Source: Phymatolithon calcareum
Lineage: Eukaryota; Rhodophyta; Florideophyceae; Hapalidiales
Assembly: GCA_977006965.1 (NCBI GenBank)
Contig: OZ345379.1
Location: 1,736,001 to 1,800,000 of the forward strand
DNA length: 64,000 nt
Direction: 5' to 3'
Part shown: in pieces, positions 9,855 through 20,605 of the stretch
Layout: each line of letters starts with the position of its first letter
Numbering within the stretch: position 1 is the stretch's first letter
Made by a program: the position numbers and the translations under genes
Notes under the pieces: model-generated
Databases searched by the model: none
The model's input: the letters and a program-made list of their open reading frames with translations, nothing else
What the model was told of the DNA's origin: nothing

Positions 9855-10412
9855 ATGGCATTTCTCCCACCGCCCGCAGAACTATCCCCCTCCCCGCGTT
9901 TTGCATGCAGCCGTCGATTCAACCCGAGCGCTTCGCTGACCCTCGACAAGCGACAACGGCCTTGCCCCGTGAACCGCATGACACGACGCGCGCTCCTTCG
10001 TGCACTGGGCGCCTTCTCCGCGCTGTCAGTCGCCGCGCACGCCCCGGCCGTCGACTTCACGACGGTGCTACGCAGAGCTAGAGTCGAACTAGACCGCGTA
10101 GATGCGATGATCGACGCGGCAAAATGGGATTCCATCCGCACCATTCTTGCATCCGCCGCAGTGCGCGGCGCACAGGAGGCCGCTCGCGCCGCGGCGGCGG
10201 CCGCCGGGCCGGATTCGCGGGGAGCGTGGGTCGGGCTGCGGGAAGACGCACTTTCCGCCGCAAAGCTGCTCGACGCCGCGGTTTACGCAAACGTTTTTGT
10301 GGGTGAGGAACGACAGGTGCTTGGGACGAAGATCGATTACGACACACCGAGAGAGTACTTGCGGGAACTTAAGGGTACACTTGATGAACTTGTCATGCTT
10401 ACAGAGGAATGA
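9855..10412 (+). CDS. PsbQ-like thylakoid lumen protein (PSII extrinsic subunit type)
   Basis: A 185-residue protein likely to act in the thylakoid lumen as a PsbQ-family subunit stabilising the oxygen-evolving complex. Residues 1-40 are rich in Ser, Pro and Arg, like a chloroplast transit peptide. A second leader follows with twin Arg (MTRRALLRALGAF) and ends AHA.PA, as for Tat-dependent lumen import. The mature part (~120 residues) is predicted as an all-helical, Ala/Leu/Asp-rich protein with WDSIRTIL and YLRELKGTLDEL, matching PsbQ-type helices. The frame extends to a TTG at 9795, but the ATG at 9855 (ACAATGG context) fits the TATA box better. GC content is far above the surroundings. Another three- or four-helix lumen protein is possible. 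Its last third is copied at 20408 and 61308. Confidence 0.6.
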   Translation: MAFLPPPAELSPSPRFACSRRFNPSASLTLDKRQRPCPVNRMTRRALLRALGAFSALSVAAHAPAVDFTTVLRRARVELDRVDAMIDAAKWDSIRTILASAAVRGAQEAARAAAAAAGPDSRGAWVGLREDALSAAKLLDAAVYANVFVGEERQVLGTKIDYDTPREYLRELKGTLDELVMLTEE

Positions 10413-10709
10413 GAGAACTTCTAGGAAGTGGGATTAAATTTTGGGAATTGTTATTGCTCCACCGCGTGGCCCAACTTTATTTTCTAGCATGGCCGCTCTC
10501 ACCGTACCTAGCGCATTTGAGTTATTTGCAGCACTGAAAATAGGGCGACAAGGTCACGGGAAGGTTCCCATTGCTAATATTCCAGACAATACCAGTATTC
10601 ACAAAGCCTCATCGTCCCCTGAACCGGAATCAACGGTAAACATTACATTATGAAAAATAACTACTGTCGAGAAACGTGCGAGTTGAACCAGATCTAGTCA
10701 CGTCAAGCC
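10413..10709. other. 3' flank of psbQ-like gene, duplicated elsewhere
   Basis: Bases 10413-10500 match the sequence after both psbQ fragments (20555-20650 and 61455-61550). Bases 10583-10709 match 3196-3318. The stretch ends in TCAAGCC (10703-10709), the left target-site duplication of the LINE. Confidence 0.7.
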
Positions 10710-10848
10710 ATGATTCCTGTTCTTGTTTTCCATATTAGATATTTGAGTGGCTCCTGCATATACGGGAGAGTGTGGAGGAACGGCGAAACTAACTGAACCA
10801 ATACCATGGGTAACGTGAAGCGCTTCTGGGCGGTGTTGGTGGTGCGAA

Positions 10849-12792
10849 ATGGGGACTGCTGAGCCCCCCGATTCGGTTCAGGAACCTTGGCGCGTACAGA
10901 GAAGAAAAATGAATTCGTCGAGAAAGAGAACGTCGACGCCGGCCAAAGATGTCTCAAAAAATCGCATGTCTTTCAAACAAGGAAAATCCTTGGGAAAAGA
11001 GAACGCTCCAAGGAAAAGGGGCAAGGAACCTCGGAGTCGAACGCAAGCTCTTACCCGACTTCGCTCGAAGATGGGCACTAGATCTCAGGGCCGAAGTCAT
11101 GAGAGTGAACCGGACTCGTCAGGCACCGAAAGCTCCTCAAATGAAAGTGACCCATTACGCAGCGAAACGGATGAAGACATCGGAGAGCTGCAAGAACTGG
11201 CGCGATATTCCAAGTATGCACTGAAGCGAGCGGGAGAAATCGCAGAACAGGCAAGAAATGCGTCCACGGAAGTGATCAGCAACGGATTAGCAAAAGAAAC
11301 GGATAAAGTCGAAGAGGACACACAAGGACCGATGAACATCCACGAAATGAAACTAAAGAACGGTTCTTGAAAGTTCGAAACAAGGTCCGATGCAACAAAT
11401 GGGATGTGCATGGTCAGCTAATACTACACGCCGCCGTCAGGAGAAGGAATTGCCACTTTTTGCAAGGCGTGCAACTCGCATACTCAGGGTAAGGTGGTAT
11501 CCCTGGAAATCGAGATCGCAGAGCTTTCTATGACGCGACCTAATGCGGGACGAGAAGAAACAGTACCAGCAGGGATAACTAGCGAGTTTGGGAAGAAAAC
11601 CGATGCAATAATGGCCACTCTAACCGACGTCTGCGAGAGAATGACAGTCTTGAAAGCCCAAGTTCGCACAATGAGAAGAGATGGAGAGTCGGATCAAGCT
11701 AGAAGGGAGATTGACAACGAGATCGTCCGTCCGCAAGACCCAGAAAGCGATGAGAAAGAGGCACATAACCCAGGAAACAGACACGAAGGAGAACAAGGTC
11801 CGAGAGGAAGAGGAAACGCGCCGATCGAGAGAGCTTCTCCGAGAAGCAGACCTCCCCAAACACACAGAATGACCACAGAGGGCGCGCTCCCGATGGAGAC
11901 GGAGCGCTGATTCCAGTCCTACACAGCAGCAGCAGCGCACATCCGGCCAACGCTGGAAAGCCTACCGCGGCATAACCAGGATGCCATCACGAACTTTAAA
12001 CAAGTATTGAACGCGCGCAGAAGGATCACTACCCCCTCTAAAATTATTCCACTGTACGTTACAGGCCTTGAAAAAATGGACGAGGTTGAGTTGCACCACG
12101 AGCTGATGGTTCGGCGAAAAGCAGTGCTCTGTCTCTCGTTTATTGGATGGTTCAGAATTGAGATTCTGTCTAATGAGATTTTCGCGGAAAGGGTTAATGC
12201 CTCACGAAAAGCATCCGGTCTTCGGCACGAACCGAACTACAATCTCTTCGATGACTCCGTATCCCGCTCGCAAAGACTCACTGAAAAAGATCGGGCGCTG
12301 AAAAACGTATATGCAATCCGAAAGCACATGAAAAGGTGTGCTGGAGCAACGGCCGATTTTCATACCCGCCAGTGGTATAGAATCAACTAGCAAAAGGCAG
12401 AAGACGACATCAAGTTCTTTGAGGGCGCAGACCTTGCCATGAACAATGTCATGTCACCATATGGAAGAGTTTCGGACCCACAAAAAGCACCATGAGAATC
12501 CAACACAACGACCTCCGTCCCAAAGAGCATGTCAGCTTGCAACTCAGGGGCCCAGTTTAGCACAAACCCCGAGGAGCTCCCGAGCGCCCCTCCACCACAA
12601 CTTTCAAGCAATGAAGAACACTGCGATGGAGAAAATGATGTGCAGGACAATGGCCGTGAGAACCCAAGAGCGTTTCCAACGCAAGTCACTAGCAGAGGAG
12701 ACGAGAACAGCCAAAAAACCGTCGTAGAAGACGGCAAAGGAATCCACCCATCAGCATCGCACAGGGAAGCTGAAGGAAATGAGGAACAATGA
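10849..12792 (+). pseudogene. LINE ORF1 region, broken
   Basis: This region encodes pieces of a highly charged protein in shifting frames: 10849-11370 (Lys/Arg/Ser/Glu-rich), 11494-11910 (coiled-coil-like then acidic), 12007-12390 (helical) and 12529-12792. Around 11380-11480 the translations include a Cys/His cluster ending FCKACN, which resembles a PHD-type zinc finger split by a frameshift. Such ORF1 proteins normally bind the element RNA. Several frameshifts and stops make it non-functional. The last piece overlaps the presumed start of ORF2. Confidence 0.55.
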
Positions 12793-14209
12793 TCATAGGA
12801 AACCGCATCGAAATATGAAATTTCAACCTGGGAGGTTCGTCGGAAACACCAGCCATTGTTGAAGCCCTGATGTAACGGCATCACATACAGTTATTGGGGC
12901 TGTGTGAGACATTCCAAAGAGAAGGCACTGCGATAAGGGTTAACTATGACCATATTTGCGCTACACGACCACAGGAAGGAGGGCATAGACCTCGTCGTGG
13001 AGTTGCACTCATAAGGAGGCCAGGAACACCCACAAAAGTCCTCTTCAAGACAGCAACAAAAGTGTACCAAGAAGTGGTGGCGAATATCGCAAACTTAATC
13101 ATGGCCGTTGTGTACATTTCGCCTTTAGCCAAACAAGAAGACTACGACACGTGCCTTGCTCACCTCCACAAGTACTGCCGTGGAAAAGCTGTCATCATGG
13201 GTGACCTGAACGCGAGGCACAGACTTTGGGACCATAAGGGAAACTGGAGGGGGACCAAGATTGTATTGTGGGCGGCGAGGTACAACTGGAGAATAAGGAC
13301 TGCGAGCAGGCTCACATTCGTGACAAATCAAGGGAGAAGAAATATGGACATATTTCTTAGGAAGTCAGCGGAAGCTGAAGTTCCGTATGTTCAGAACGGA
13401 TCATGGGATGGTAACGCAGAGCACACACTGGTTCGAATGCGACTCTTGAATCACAAAATTGCCGCACAGCAGAAGGAAACGTTCATATCCAGAGCAGCAA
13501 GGAAATGCCCAGAACGAGCGGCACAAGCCAATGCGGAAATATCCTGATGGGCGCCAGATATGACCCAAAAACTGTGCGCTTGCATCAATGAAGATGAACT
13601 CAATGCATGGTACAAAATTCTACGCATTAAGATCACAAAGCCCTGGACCTCCGGCAAGCCCAGGCCGGGACGATACCAGACATTCTGGAACAGAGGGATC
13701 GATCAATTAGCCAAGAAAAGAGCACGGGTTTACAACAGGGTACAAAGGATGGGTCTCAAAGCAGACAAAACTGAGCTGAAAAAGGTCAAAGCGCTGATCC
13801 AGAAAAAGGTACGGAAGTCAAAGGAGGAACAATTTGAAAAATATATAGAAGGAATCGAGAAGATGGGCCCCACTGAGGCTGCAAACGTCGCGAGCAAGGT
13901 TGTGAAGTTCAAGGAGCGACGAACTGGTAAGAACCGGGCTCTAGGAGCCCCAGTGCACACGAGCAAGTTTTCCGCGTACATCTCGAACGTGTGCAGAGCG
14001 GAGAAGGATTGGAATGTGACCCTTGAAAGGTTTACCGTTAATAGAGCAATGAGGAGGCACCTTCAAAGAGCCTTTAACAGAGCACCAAGAGGGAAAGCTG
14101 TCGGCCCAGACGGCGTTGCTGTTGAGATGCTACACGCAAACAAGGAGGTCAATTTCGAATTGATTCTGGTTCTGTGGGAGACATACGGGCGACCGGGGTG
14201 CATCCAACG

Positions 14210-15513
14210 CAGGGGTAGGAGCAATATAATTGGAGAGAATTGGAAAAAAATCGTACGCCAAAATATATATTGCAATTATTCTTGCCACGAAAATTAAAAA
14301 TTGCTATTGCTATTCTTTGTCTTAGCAATAATTGCAATAATACCAATTAATTGCAATTAATTGAAGATTTCTCCCGGTTTTTACATTCCTCTATTATTTG
14401 GACCCTCTGCACTCTCGAACAGCCTGGGAGACTAGATGCTGATCCCAAAATCGGCTGTTTACTTTCAAAAACAAAGTGACTCGAAAAGCACGGGTTCAAG
14501 CCTGGAGCGTTGATCAGTAAGGACGTACTTCGCAAGAAGCCAAAGTCGTTCTTCGTCAGCAGTGGAAGCCAAAATAAAATCACAATTGATGTACTCCTCT
14601 TCATCAGAACTGTCGTCTCCAGCATTAAGTATGTCTTCAATGCCTTCAGGAGCAATCCGTTGCGGAATATGGTGATTCTCGACTAATTCATGCAACAATC
14701 CTTGACAGGCACCACGCTTTTCAGCCGTCATAGTATGCGTCCTCCTTTGCTGTGTTTTCACGACACCAGATTCAAAATGACGACCTGATACAATGGCACT
14801 GGCTGCAGAAATGTACTTAGTTCCGAGTCCGCAACCTCCAAGTGGGCTCTGATCGGTGCTAGGATCATTTTTCTGCTGAGAAACAAGCTGGATAAGTCCA
14901 TTCAGCATGGCTCGCCCCTTCGACAGACGAATTCCCTGCTCCTGAAGTTTCTTGGTTACCTTGTTTATAACTTCAAACATGCACACGACGTGCAAAGATT
15001 GCACTATCATTAAGGATTATGTCACAGTCCGGATTGTTACTGATCTCAGAAAGCTGTGGCGAACAATCCGGACCAACGAGTCTTGTTTGGCTTGAGAGGT
15101 TTCAGATCAGTGAGGTTTCTAAGAGAACCAGCGCTCTTGATCTTGCGCTTGGCTTACAGCATAGTATCCTCCATGCTTTCATTGACAACTGACAGATGAC
15201 TGCAATATGTATGGCAGGCGGCTTGCAAAACTAGCATCTTAGTAGACCGGCAGGTGAGGATCGTCTGGCGATAGTCGCCCAGCGATAGTCGCCAGGTGTC
15301 AGCAGAAGCATTCGATTGTCTTGGTGGTGACCGTCAACAACAAAGAAGCAATTAATTGGAATTAATTGGAGCATGTTTACGGCAACAAATAAATTATTGC
15401 AATTATTCAGAGAAGAAAAATTAATAATTGGAATTGGAGGGTTTTCGAAAATTAAGTATTGCATTGCACTAATTGCAATTAATTTTTTTCCAATTAATTT
15501 TATCGCACCCCTG
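14210..15513 (-). mobile_element. hAT-type DNA transposon nested in the LINE
   Basis: The ends are CAGGGGTA... and its near mirror ...CACCCCTG. Flanks are ATCCAACG (14202-14209) and CTCCCACG (15514-15521), an imperfect 8-bp target-site duplication; the empty site CTCCCAAG is present in the other LINE copy near 56585. CAG-type ends with 8-bp duplications are the hAT signature. Subterminal regions are AT-rich with AATTG words. The only coding part is a transposase fragment on the minus strand. Confidence 0.85.
14390..15010 (-). pseudogene. hAT transposase C-terminal fragment, frameshifted
   Basis: The minus-strand frame 15010-14465 encodes about 181 residues ending in a segment (YVLTDQRSRLEP.LFE) typical of hAT C-terminal dimerisation regions. 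The continuing KVN..FWD and LVSQAVRE motifs are readable only after a one-base shift near 14468. The N-terminal BED finger and the catalytic core are not found, so this is a dead fragment. Confidence 0.65.
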
Positions 15514-16548
15514 CTCCCACGACAATGGCGGCAAGCCGCACTAATTCTCCTCTACAAGAAAGGTCCAGCATGTATTGCGGCACCAGGCCTGGAGACAGTC
15601 CTACCTCGGGATCAGTATGAACAACAACGGAGTCACCGATGATACAGCAATTTCAAGAGTTTGAATGCGATGGTATGCATACACAAACTCCACCAAATTG
15701 GCTTGAACGTCAGAGGACTCCAAGAAGCCACTTGCATAAGGATTTTCAAGTCGTTGATTCTCCCCGTATGCCATCCACCTGACCCCGATCACGAAACGAC
15801 TACTATCGGCAATTCAAGCACCAGAAGGTCTTTTCTACAGATACGTTTTCGGAAAATATGCCGAGTATCGAAGGGAGACGATGCGAGAGCTCTGCCGTCT
15901 CGCCAGTCCACAGATGAAGAGAATAGACCAGGCTGAAAGGTTCACCTTAAGCTTGGTAAGAAGGAGGAAGTTCCTGGAGCTTTCAGAAGAATACCAGGGA
16001 AGAGAAGATGATCTGGAAGACGTATCAAAGGACATTGGGTATCTCGGGGAAGAGTAAGACCTTAAAGAAGCTCTGAAACAAGCGGAAGAAGGTATGGTGT
16101 CCAAAAAGCGACGCCTACAAGCAACAGTCAAAGCCTGGTCGTTAGAAGAAGAGGGCCGTACAGTTAAAATCCTGTTCGGCGTACCGAACGACCTTCCAGG
16201 AGTTCTATATATAAGGGACAGAACTGCGTGGTTGACATGCCTGAGTGTCATTTTCAACAGAGTTCCTTTGTGGAGAAAATCCATTCTGGCGAAGTACTTT
16301 GGGACTGGTGCTGTGGTTGAGCTTATCGTGTTGCAACGTATAGTACGGTCTATGAAGATGGACCAAGAAACGGAATGTGAATGCAAAAGACTTACTCGGG
16401 CCCTCACTGGGAGAGAAATTCGGATTAAGGAGATATTAGGAGGCTAGTAGAGAGATGAATGTGGAAGACAGCGAGAAGCTGCCCTGTTAATCAAATTGAG
16501 GCTTTGGGAGCTTTAAAATAAATCAACATATATCCCCCTCATCAAGCC

Positions 16549-16854
16549 GCTGCAACAACAGGGCTCCGAAATTGTGGCGGTCAAGAGAGACCTCTCACCC
16601 TTCCACACCAGGTTCTTGAAGAGCTTTGGTGGAGATTAAGAGATGGAAAGTTGAACCATGCTTGTTTGAGAGAACATATTTGTGGGGCTGCCAGCAGCAG
16701 CATACTAAGTACATCTTCTTTCATTCACAGGTTGTAAGTTACCATATGTACTGTGTGTGCGCCGATTTGTAGTTCGTACGCAAAATCTTGATGGGAGCTA
16801 AAGCAATTCAACTATCTAAAACGCCGCTGTTTTAAGTTGCAAAACTAAATGTGA
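16549..16854. repeat. Duplicated 3' flank of membrane-protein gene 2
   Basis: This matches 3319-3620 and 58044-58356 over its full length. A 2-bp insertion breaks the frame that is open in the first copy. No independent gene is seen. Confidence 0.75.
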
Positions 16855-17814
16855 TTACTCAATGGTCACAACGGATAGTTCATGCGCCGTGGGAGCACCA
16901 GCTGCGCCGGCCTGCGACGGTGCGGCCCGGACCATTATGCTCAAGAAAAATTCGCCCGGTATGGCACTCCAGTGCATGCTTTGAGGAGGCCCAAATGGAC
17001 GTGGGGATGAGTTTTGTCCTTCGGCCGGGTCGCTGCCGTTTGCGCTTCGACAACTACACCTGAAAATCGCGATGAACGCAGCAATGATGGTGGCTGCGGC
17101 GCCGATGACAGGCCCTACCCAGAACCACGAATTGAATGTAGTGCTTTTGTCTTCTCTCTTGTCTGCTCTTTCGTCCACTTCTGAACTCGTCGCATCTGCT
17201 TTTGACTTTGCATATTGACTTCGCTCATGAGCAGATGCTCCTGCTTTCGACTGTGTGACGGATGGGCTACCACCAAAAGCTTCTGGCTCGTCCGACGACA
17301 CCGCAGTTTGCTCCACCGTGAAGCTCACTTGAGTAGGCATCTCGGTGCCACATCGATAAACACACGCTCCATCCTTGCTCCTAAGGACAAGGTAGCTCAT
17401 TCCCTGACGAAACTCGTGCGGACTTCCGAGATACATGAGGACGCATTTGACGGTGGATTTCGGGTGAACACATATCATCAGAAAGTCAAAACGTTGCTCG
17501 CGCTCGCAGAGAATCGAGGAAAATCCGCAAACGACTGTGGTCGACCCCACATTATTTTTCACTTCCCGGCCAGACAGCCAGCTTATCTCATTTAAGTTCG
17601 ATTTGCCGAGCGAGGACGACACATCGTCGAAGAAAGTGCTCTCCGGCGCAAGTTTGCTCGACGCACTCGCAGCTTGTACAATCTCAGTTTCCCAGAATAT
17701 CTTAGGATTTCCCTTGTGCCGAGCGTATTTTTCCAACACGCCGGTGCGCGCGGTCTGGGCGGAGGCTTGCCGTGTGAGGACTAGAGCCAATAAAATCACT
17801 TTCTTGAGCATCAT
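16855..17814 (-). CDS. Putative type I membrane protein (family member 2)
   Basis: A 319-residue protein of unknown family. Residues 1-20 are a signal peptide (ILLALVLT..ASAQ). The ectodomain has six Cys (about positions 96, 103, 115, 124, 151 and 155) and one module with RFDFL, HPKS, YLGSPHEFRQGM and SKDGACVYR. A Ser/Ala/Lys/Asp stalk (180-228) precedes a helix at 230-251 (FWVGPVIGAAATIIAAF), followed by RCSCR and a tail with SPRPFGPP. It is nearly identical to 58357-59316 but differs at about a dozen residues, many of them charge changes. Without the inserted LINE it would lie convergent with the psbQ-like gene about 600 bp away. The role is unknown. Confidence 0.75.
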   Translation of the reverse strand: MMLKKVILLALVLTRQASAQTARTGVLEKYARHKGNPKIFWETEIVQAASASSKLAPESTFFDDVSSSLGKSNLNEISWLSGREVKNNVGSTTVVCGFSSILCEREQRFDFLMICVHPKSTVKCVLMYLGSPHEFRQGMSYLVLRSKDGACVYRCGTEMPTQVSFTVEQTAVSSDEPEAFGGSPSVTQSKAGASAHERSQYAKSKADATSSEVDERADKREDKSTTFNSWFWVGPVIGAAATIIAAFIAIFRCSCRSANGSDPAEGQNSSPRPFGPPQSMHWSAIPGEFFLSIMVRAAPSQAGAAGAPTAHELSVVTIE

Positions 17815-17880
17815 GGCGGAGTGAAGATGACGGCCGAGTGGTGAAAATAAGTCGGGCTATGGGAGAAGTCAAGAGCACAA

Positions 17881-17889
17881 TCTATTTAT
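17881..17889 (-). promoter_or_regulatory. TATA-like box of membrane-protein gene 2
   Basis: The minus strand reads GATAAATAG about 67 nt upstream of the ATG, the same spacing as in the other two family members. Confidence 0.5.
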
Positions 17890-17914
17890 CTTAGGACCGA
17901 GTAGCAAGTTCTGC

Positions 17915-18470
17915 ATTTGGAGGAGAATGGATTCGTCTAGAGAGAATTGAGAAAAACAGTGCATTATTTCTTACGTATTCATAGTACCGGTCGATCGCCC
18001 GTAGTACCATACTGCAGTATCTTCCGTTTGTCTGCACAAGTGCAGATACAGTACGCATTTGTTATTGTGTTGACGAACACGAGAACTATGCAAAACTTCA
18101 CATGAAGACCGGAACAATGGTGATCCACCAATGGATTCCATTGGAAAGAATTGAGAACAGCAGTGCATTATTTCTTACGTCTTCATAGTAATAGTACCGG
18201 TCGATCGCCCGTAGTACCATACTGCAGTATCTTCCGTTTGTCTGCACAAGTGCAGATACAGTACGCATTTGTTATTGTGTTGACGAACACGAGAACTATG
18301 CAGAACTTCACATGAAGACCGGAACAATGGTGATCCACCAATGGATTCCATTGGAAAGAATTGAGAACAGCAGTGCATTATTTCTTACGTCTTCATAGTA
18401 ATAGTACCGGTCGATCGCCCGTAGTACCATACTGCAGTATCTTGCGTTTGTCTCCTCGTCTGGATATAGT
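17915..18470. repeat. Satellite-like tandem array, ~210-bp units
   Basis: Units containing GATCCACCAATGGATTCCAT, TACCGGTCGATCGCCCGTAG and ACTGCAGTATCTTCCGTTTG repeat with period 210 (18123 to 18333). There are two near-identical full units and partial ones on either side. These are relatives of the 205-bp unit in the array at 59426-61133. Confidence 0.85.
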
Positions 18471-18472
18471 CT

Positions 18473-19357
18473 CTGGGGGTTGCGGGAAAATGCGTAATCA
18501 GTAGATTCCTTCTCATTCCAAAAATAAGCGCAGCTATTTGTTTGTATCATATTGTAAGCCGGCTGTCATGCTGATGTGCAGTTGATGTCTAAACAACAGA
18601 CATCTTTCATACGTTCTTCATCAGGGCGACAAATAATTTTTTGGTCGCTGACTGGTCGAAAGATTTCAAATCTGACCGAGGCACGTAACATGAATTCAAA
18701 CGCAGATTCTTTTCAGACAGATTCTGTCGCAAAAATGTTGCGCATGTTCTGAAAAACGGATTCGTTGATTGCGCAGCGCTCAACGACCCTAGGGAAGAAC
18801 TGCGCTGTCCAAAGCGAGGTATGGGTATGAGCTACCGCTGAGCGCAAAAAGTTTCCGACAATTGCAATTGAGCTCCCCGGTAGGCGCCCGGAAAGAAGGG
18901 CGGAATCGCCCAATTTCGACGTGTTTTGCAAAACACGAACCTAAAACACGTCCACATATGGTGAGCTTTTTGCAATTTTTTTTTGCATGTTCTAAATCTC
19001 CATAGCGGTATCTTTCAGAAAGTGCAGTGAAATATTGAATTCTTTAACTTTCTGTCCAGTTAGGAGCTGTTAAAGTCTACAGAATCTGCACGTTTTGTGG
19101 AATGTGTGAACATTTATTTCAAATGCGGATTCCGGAATCTCGTTACGAACGCGTTTTTGAATATCGCCCAATCACAGGGCGATTTTTGCACGCATCAGAT
19201 TTCAGTCCGAAATCATACTGTGTAGATGGTATGATTTCTCAATTCTATTAGATTTCGGAAACTGCTGTTTCAACTTTGCCATACTGTACATTTGGGTCGA
19301 ATAGAAACCTGCAATGTGACATTTTCCTAATTTTACGTCTTTTCCCGCAACCCCCTG
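18473..19357. mobile_element. Putative MITE/non-autonomous DNA transposon in the satellite
   Basis: The left end (about 18473) reads TGGGGGTTGCGGGAAAA and the right end (about 19357) is its reverse complement, giving ~17-bp terminal inverted repeats around ~885 bp. The segment separates satellite sequence on either side. No convincing target-site duplication and no transposase frame are visible. The superfamily is uncertain. Confidence 0.55.
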
Positions 19358-19494
19358 CAATCTCTCCTCATATCTCTTTCCTATCATGCCTCTGGCAGGA
19401 ACGGTACTACAGAGAATTGCCAGTAACGTACCTTTTACGTGCAGGGTTTTCTAAAACAGCATCATTCTAAGAGACGAAACCTCCAAGCTTGACT

Positions 19495-19963
19495 TGTCGA
19501 CTTGCCATTTGTTATTGCGTTTGCAAACTCGAGAACTAATATCTAGAAATAATTACTGAACTTCACATCAAAGACTAGAACACTGGTGATTCACCAATGG
19601 ATTCGACTGGAAAGAATTGAGAACAACAGTTCAATATTTGTTACGCTTTTGTAGTACCGGACGATCGCCCGTCGTACCGTACTGCAGTATCTCGCGTTTG
19701 TCTCCACATTTGGACGCAGACGTTTCTTATTGCGTTCGCAAACGCGAGAACTAACATCTAGAAATAAATGCAGAACTTAACATCAAAGCCTGAAGCAATG
19801 GTGGATCCACCATTGTTCGAGGCTTTGATGATATTAAACAGTTTCCTTCGCCTTCTTCGTCAACGAAAAAGGCGTAGAAACCGATCGATCTTTTGATGCC
19901 AAGTTGTCCACCTGTAGAGACAAACGCTGTCCTTGAAAAATTGCACCACCAGACATCGTGACA
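19495..19963. repeat. Diverged satellite units closing array 1
   Basis: This contains GAATTGAGAACAACAGTTCA, the CGATCGCCCGTCGTACCGTA block and the terminal GGATCCACCATTGTTCGAGG block. They match the last unit and right edge of the array at 60920-61305. Confidence 0.7.
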
Positions 19964-19975
19964 CGTCGGTGCTAC

Positions 19976-20395
19976 TTTTTTTTTTTTTTTGGTTTGAGTT
20001 TATTTAAAAGCCTCACAGTCTTACGAATATACGGGCAAGGCTTCCTCAGTTGCTACCTTCCAATGTGTAGACCGTTGAAACCTACCGCCTGCCATAGGCG
20101 GTGGGGAAAGTTTGGAACCTGGATCGTCCTACCTACTATGTGGTGTTCTTGTGGGTTCGCTGCTGGTGTTCCCGCTATTTGGCTTTGTGCCCTGAGGGAC
20201 ATCTAGTTAACTTCTCGTATGTTGATTTCAGAGCAGTCCTTCTTCATTTTCCATGCACTCTATGATTGTCTTGCTGAATAGCAGGAGCTCGTTAAGTGCT
20301 TTCTCGGTATCCGGTCTTTTTTCTTCTTCCAAGTCATATCCTGACAGATTGTTTTCCAGCGTTGCCATATGCTGTCGAGCTCGGTTTCCAAATTT
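19976..20395 (-). mobile_element. 420-bp retroposon with poly(A) tail and 12-bp TSD
   Basis: CGTCGGTGCTAC occurs at 19964-19975 and 20396-20407, flanking an insertion absent from the duplicate locus near 61304. On the plus strand it starts with fifteen T, so the element lies on the minus strand with a poly(A) tail. A minus-strand frame at its 5' side (ending 20228) is Glu/Leu-rich and could be the end of a LINE or host ORF. It may be a 5'-truncated LINE or a processed transcript. Confidence 0.8.
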
Positions 20396-20407
20396 CGTCG
20401 GTGCTAC

Positions 20408-20605
20408 TGCTCGGCACTGCGGCATAAGCAAACGTTTTTGTCTGTGATGAACAACCGGTGCTTGGGACGAAGATCGATTATGACACCCCGAGAGAATACT
20501 TGCGGGAACTTACGGGTGCACTTGATGAACTTGTCATGCTTGCGGAGGAATGAGAAGACTTCTGGGAAATGGGATTAAATTTTGGGAATTGTTTTCTAAG
20601 ATTCA
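20408..20605 (+). pseudogene. 3' fragment of the psbQ-like gene, copy at locus 1
   Basis: Bases 20424-20552 align with the last ~43 codons of the gene at 9855-10412 (LGTKIDYDTPREYLREL, LDELVML.EE and the same stop) and continue into its 3' flank. The codon aligned with a Tyr of the source is TAA, and nothing upstream encodes the rest, so it is a pseudogene fragment. It lies at the right edge of the satellite. Confidence 0.8.

Larger units (their letters stand above)
12793..16446 (+). pseudogene. LINE ORF2 (endonuclease-RT), broken and internally deleted
   Basis: The 12793-13547 part encodes an endonuclease/exonuclease/phosphatase-fold domain, with LGLCETF, AVVYISPL and GDLNARH motifs. Bases 13560-14209 encode the linker and start of the RT (GPDGVAVEML). 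After the hAT insertion the frame resumes at 15522 with WRQAALILLYKKG, then jumps to the post-RT region and the C-terminal segment ending about 16446 (PLWRKS, GREIRIKE). The FADD active-site block seen in the related copy at 28462-29793 is absent. Stops occur in the N-terminus and elsewhere. Confidence 0.75.
10710..16541 (+). mobile_element. LINE (non-LTR retrotransposon), copy 1, with nested hAT
   Basis: The insertion is flanked by TCAAGCC at 10703-10709 and 16542-16548, with the uninterrupted site preserved at 3312-3318. It has a 5' leader, an ORF1 region, then ORF2 with an apurinic-type endonuclease and reverse transcriptase remnants. The 3' end is AAAATAAATCAACATATA. Most of the RT catalytic core is deleted at about 15607-15615: the sequence jumps from an early RT motif (LLYKKGPA) to the post-core NNGVTDDTA segment. 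A hAT element (14210-15513) interrupts ORF2. Without it the copy is about 4.5 kb. It cannot be autonomous. Confidence 0.85.

Noticed and set aside
17971-18378. Two identical 65-67 codon minus-strand ORFs
   Set aside because: They are identical because they lie in tandem satellite units; no coding signal.
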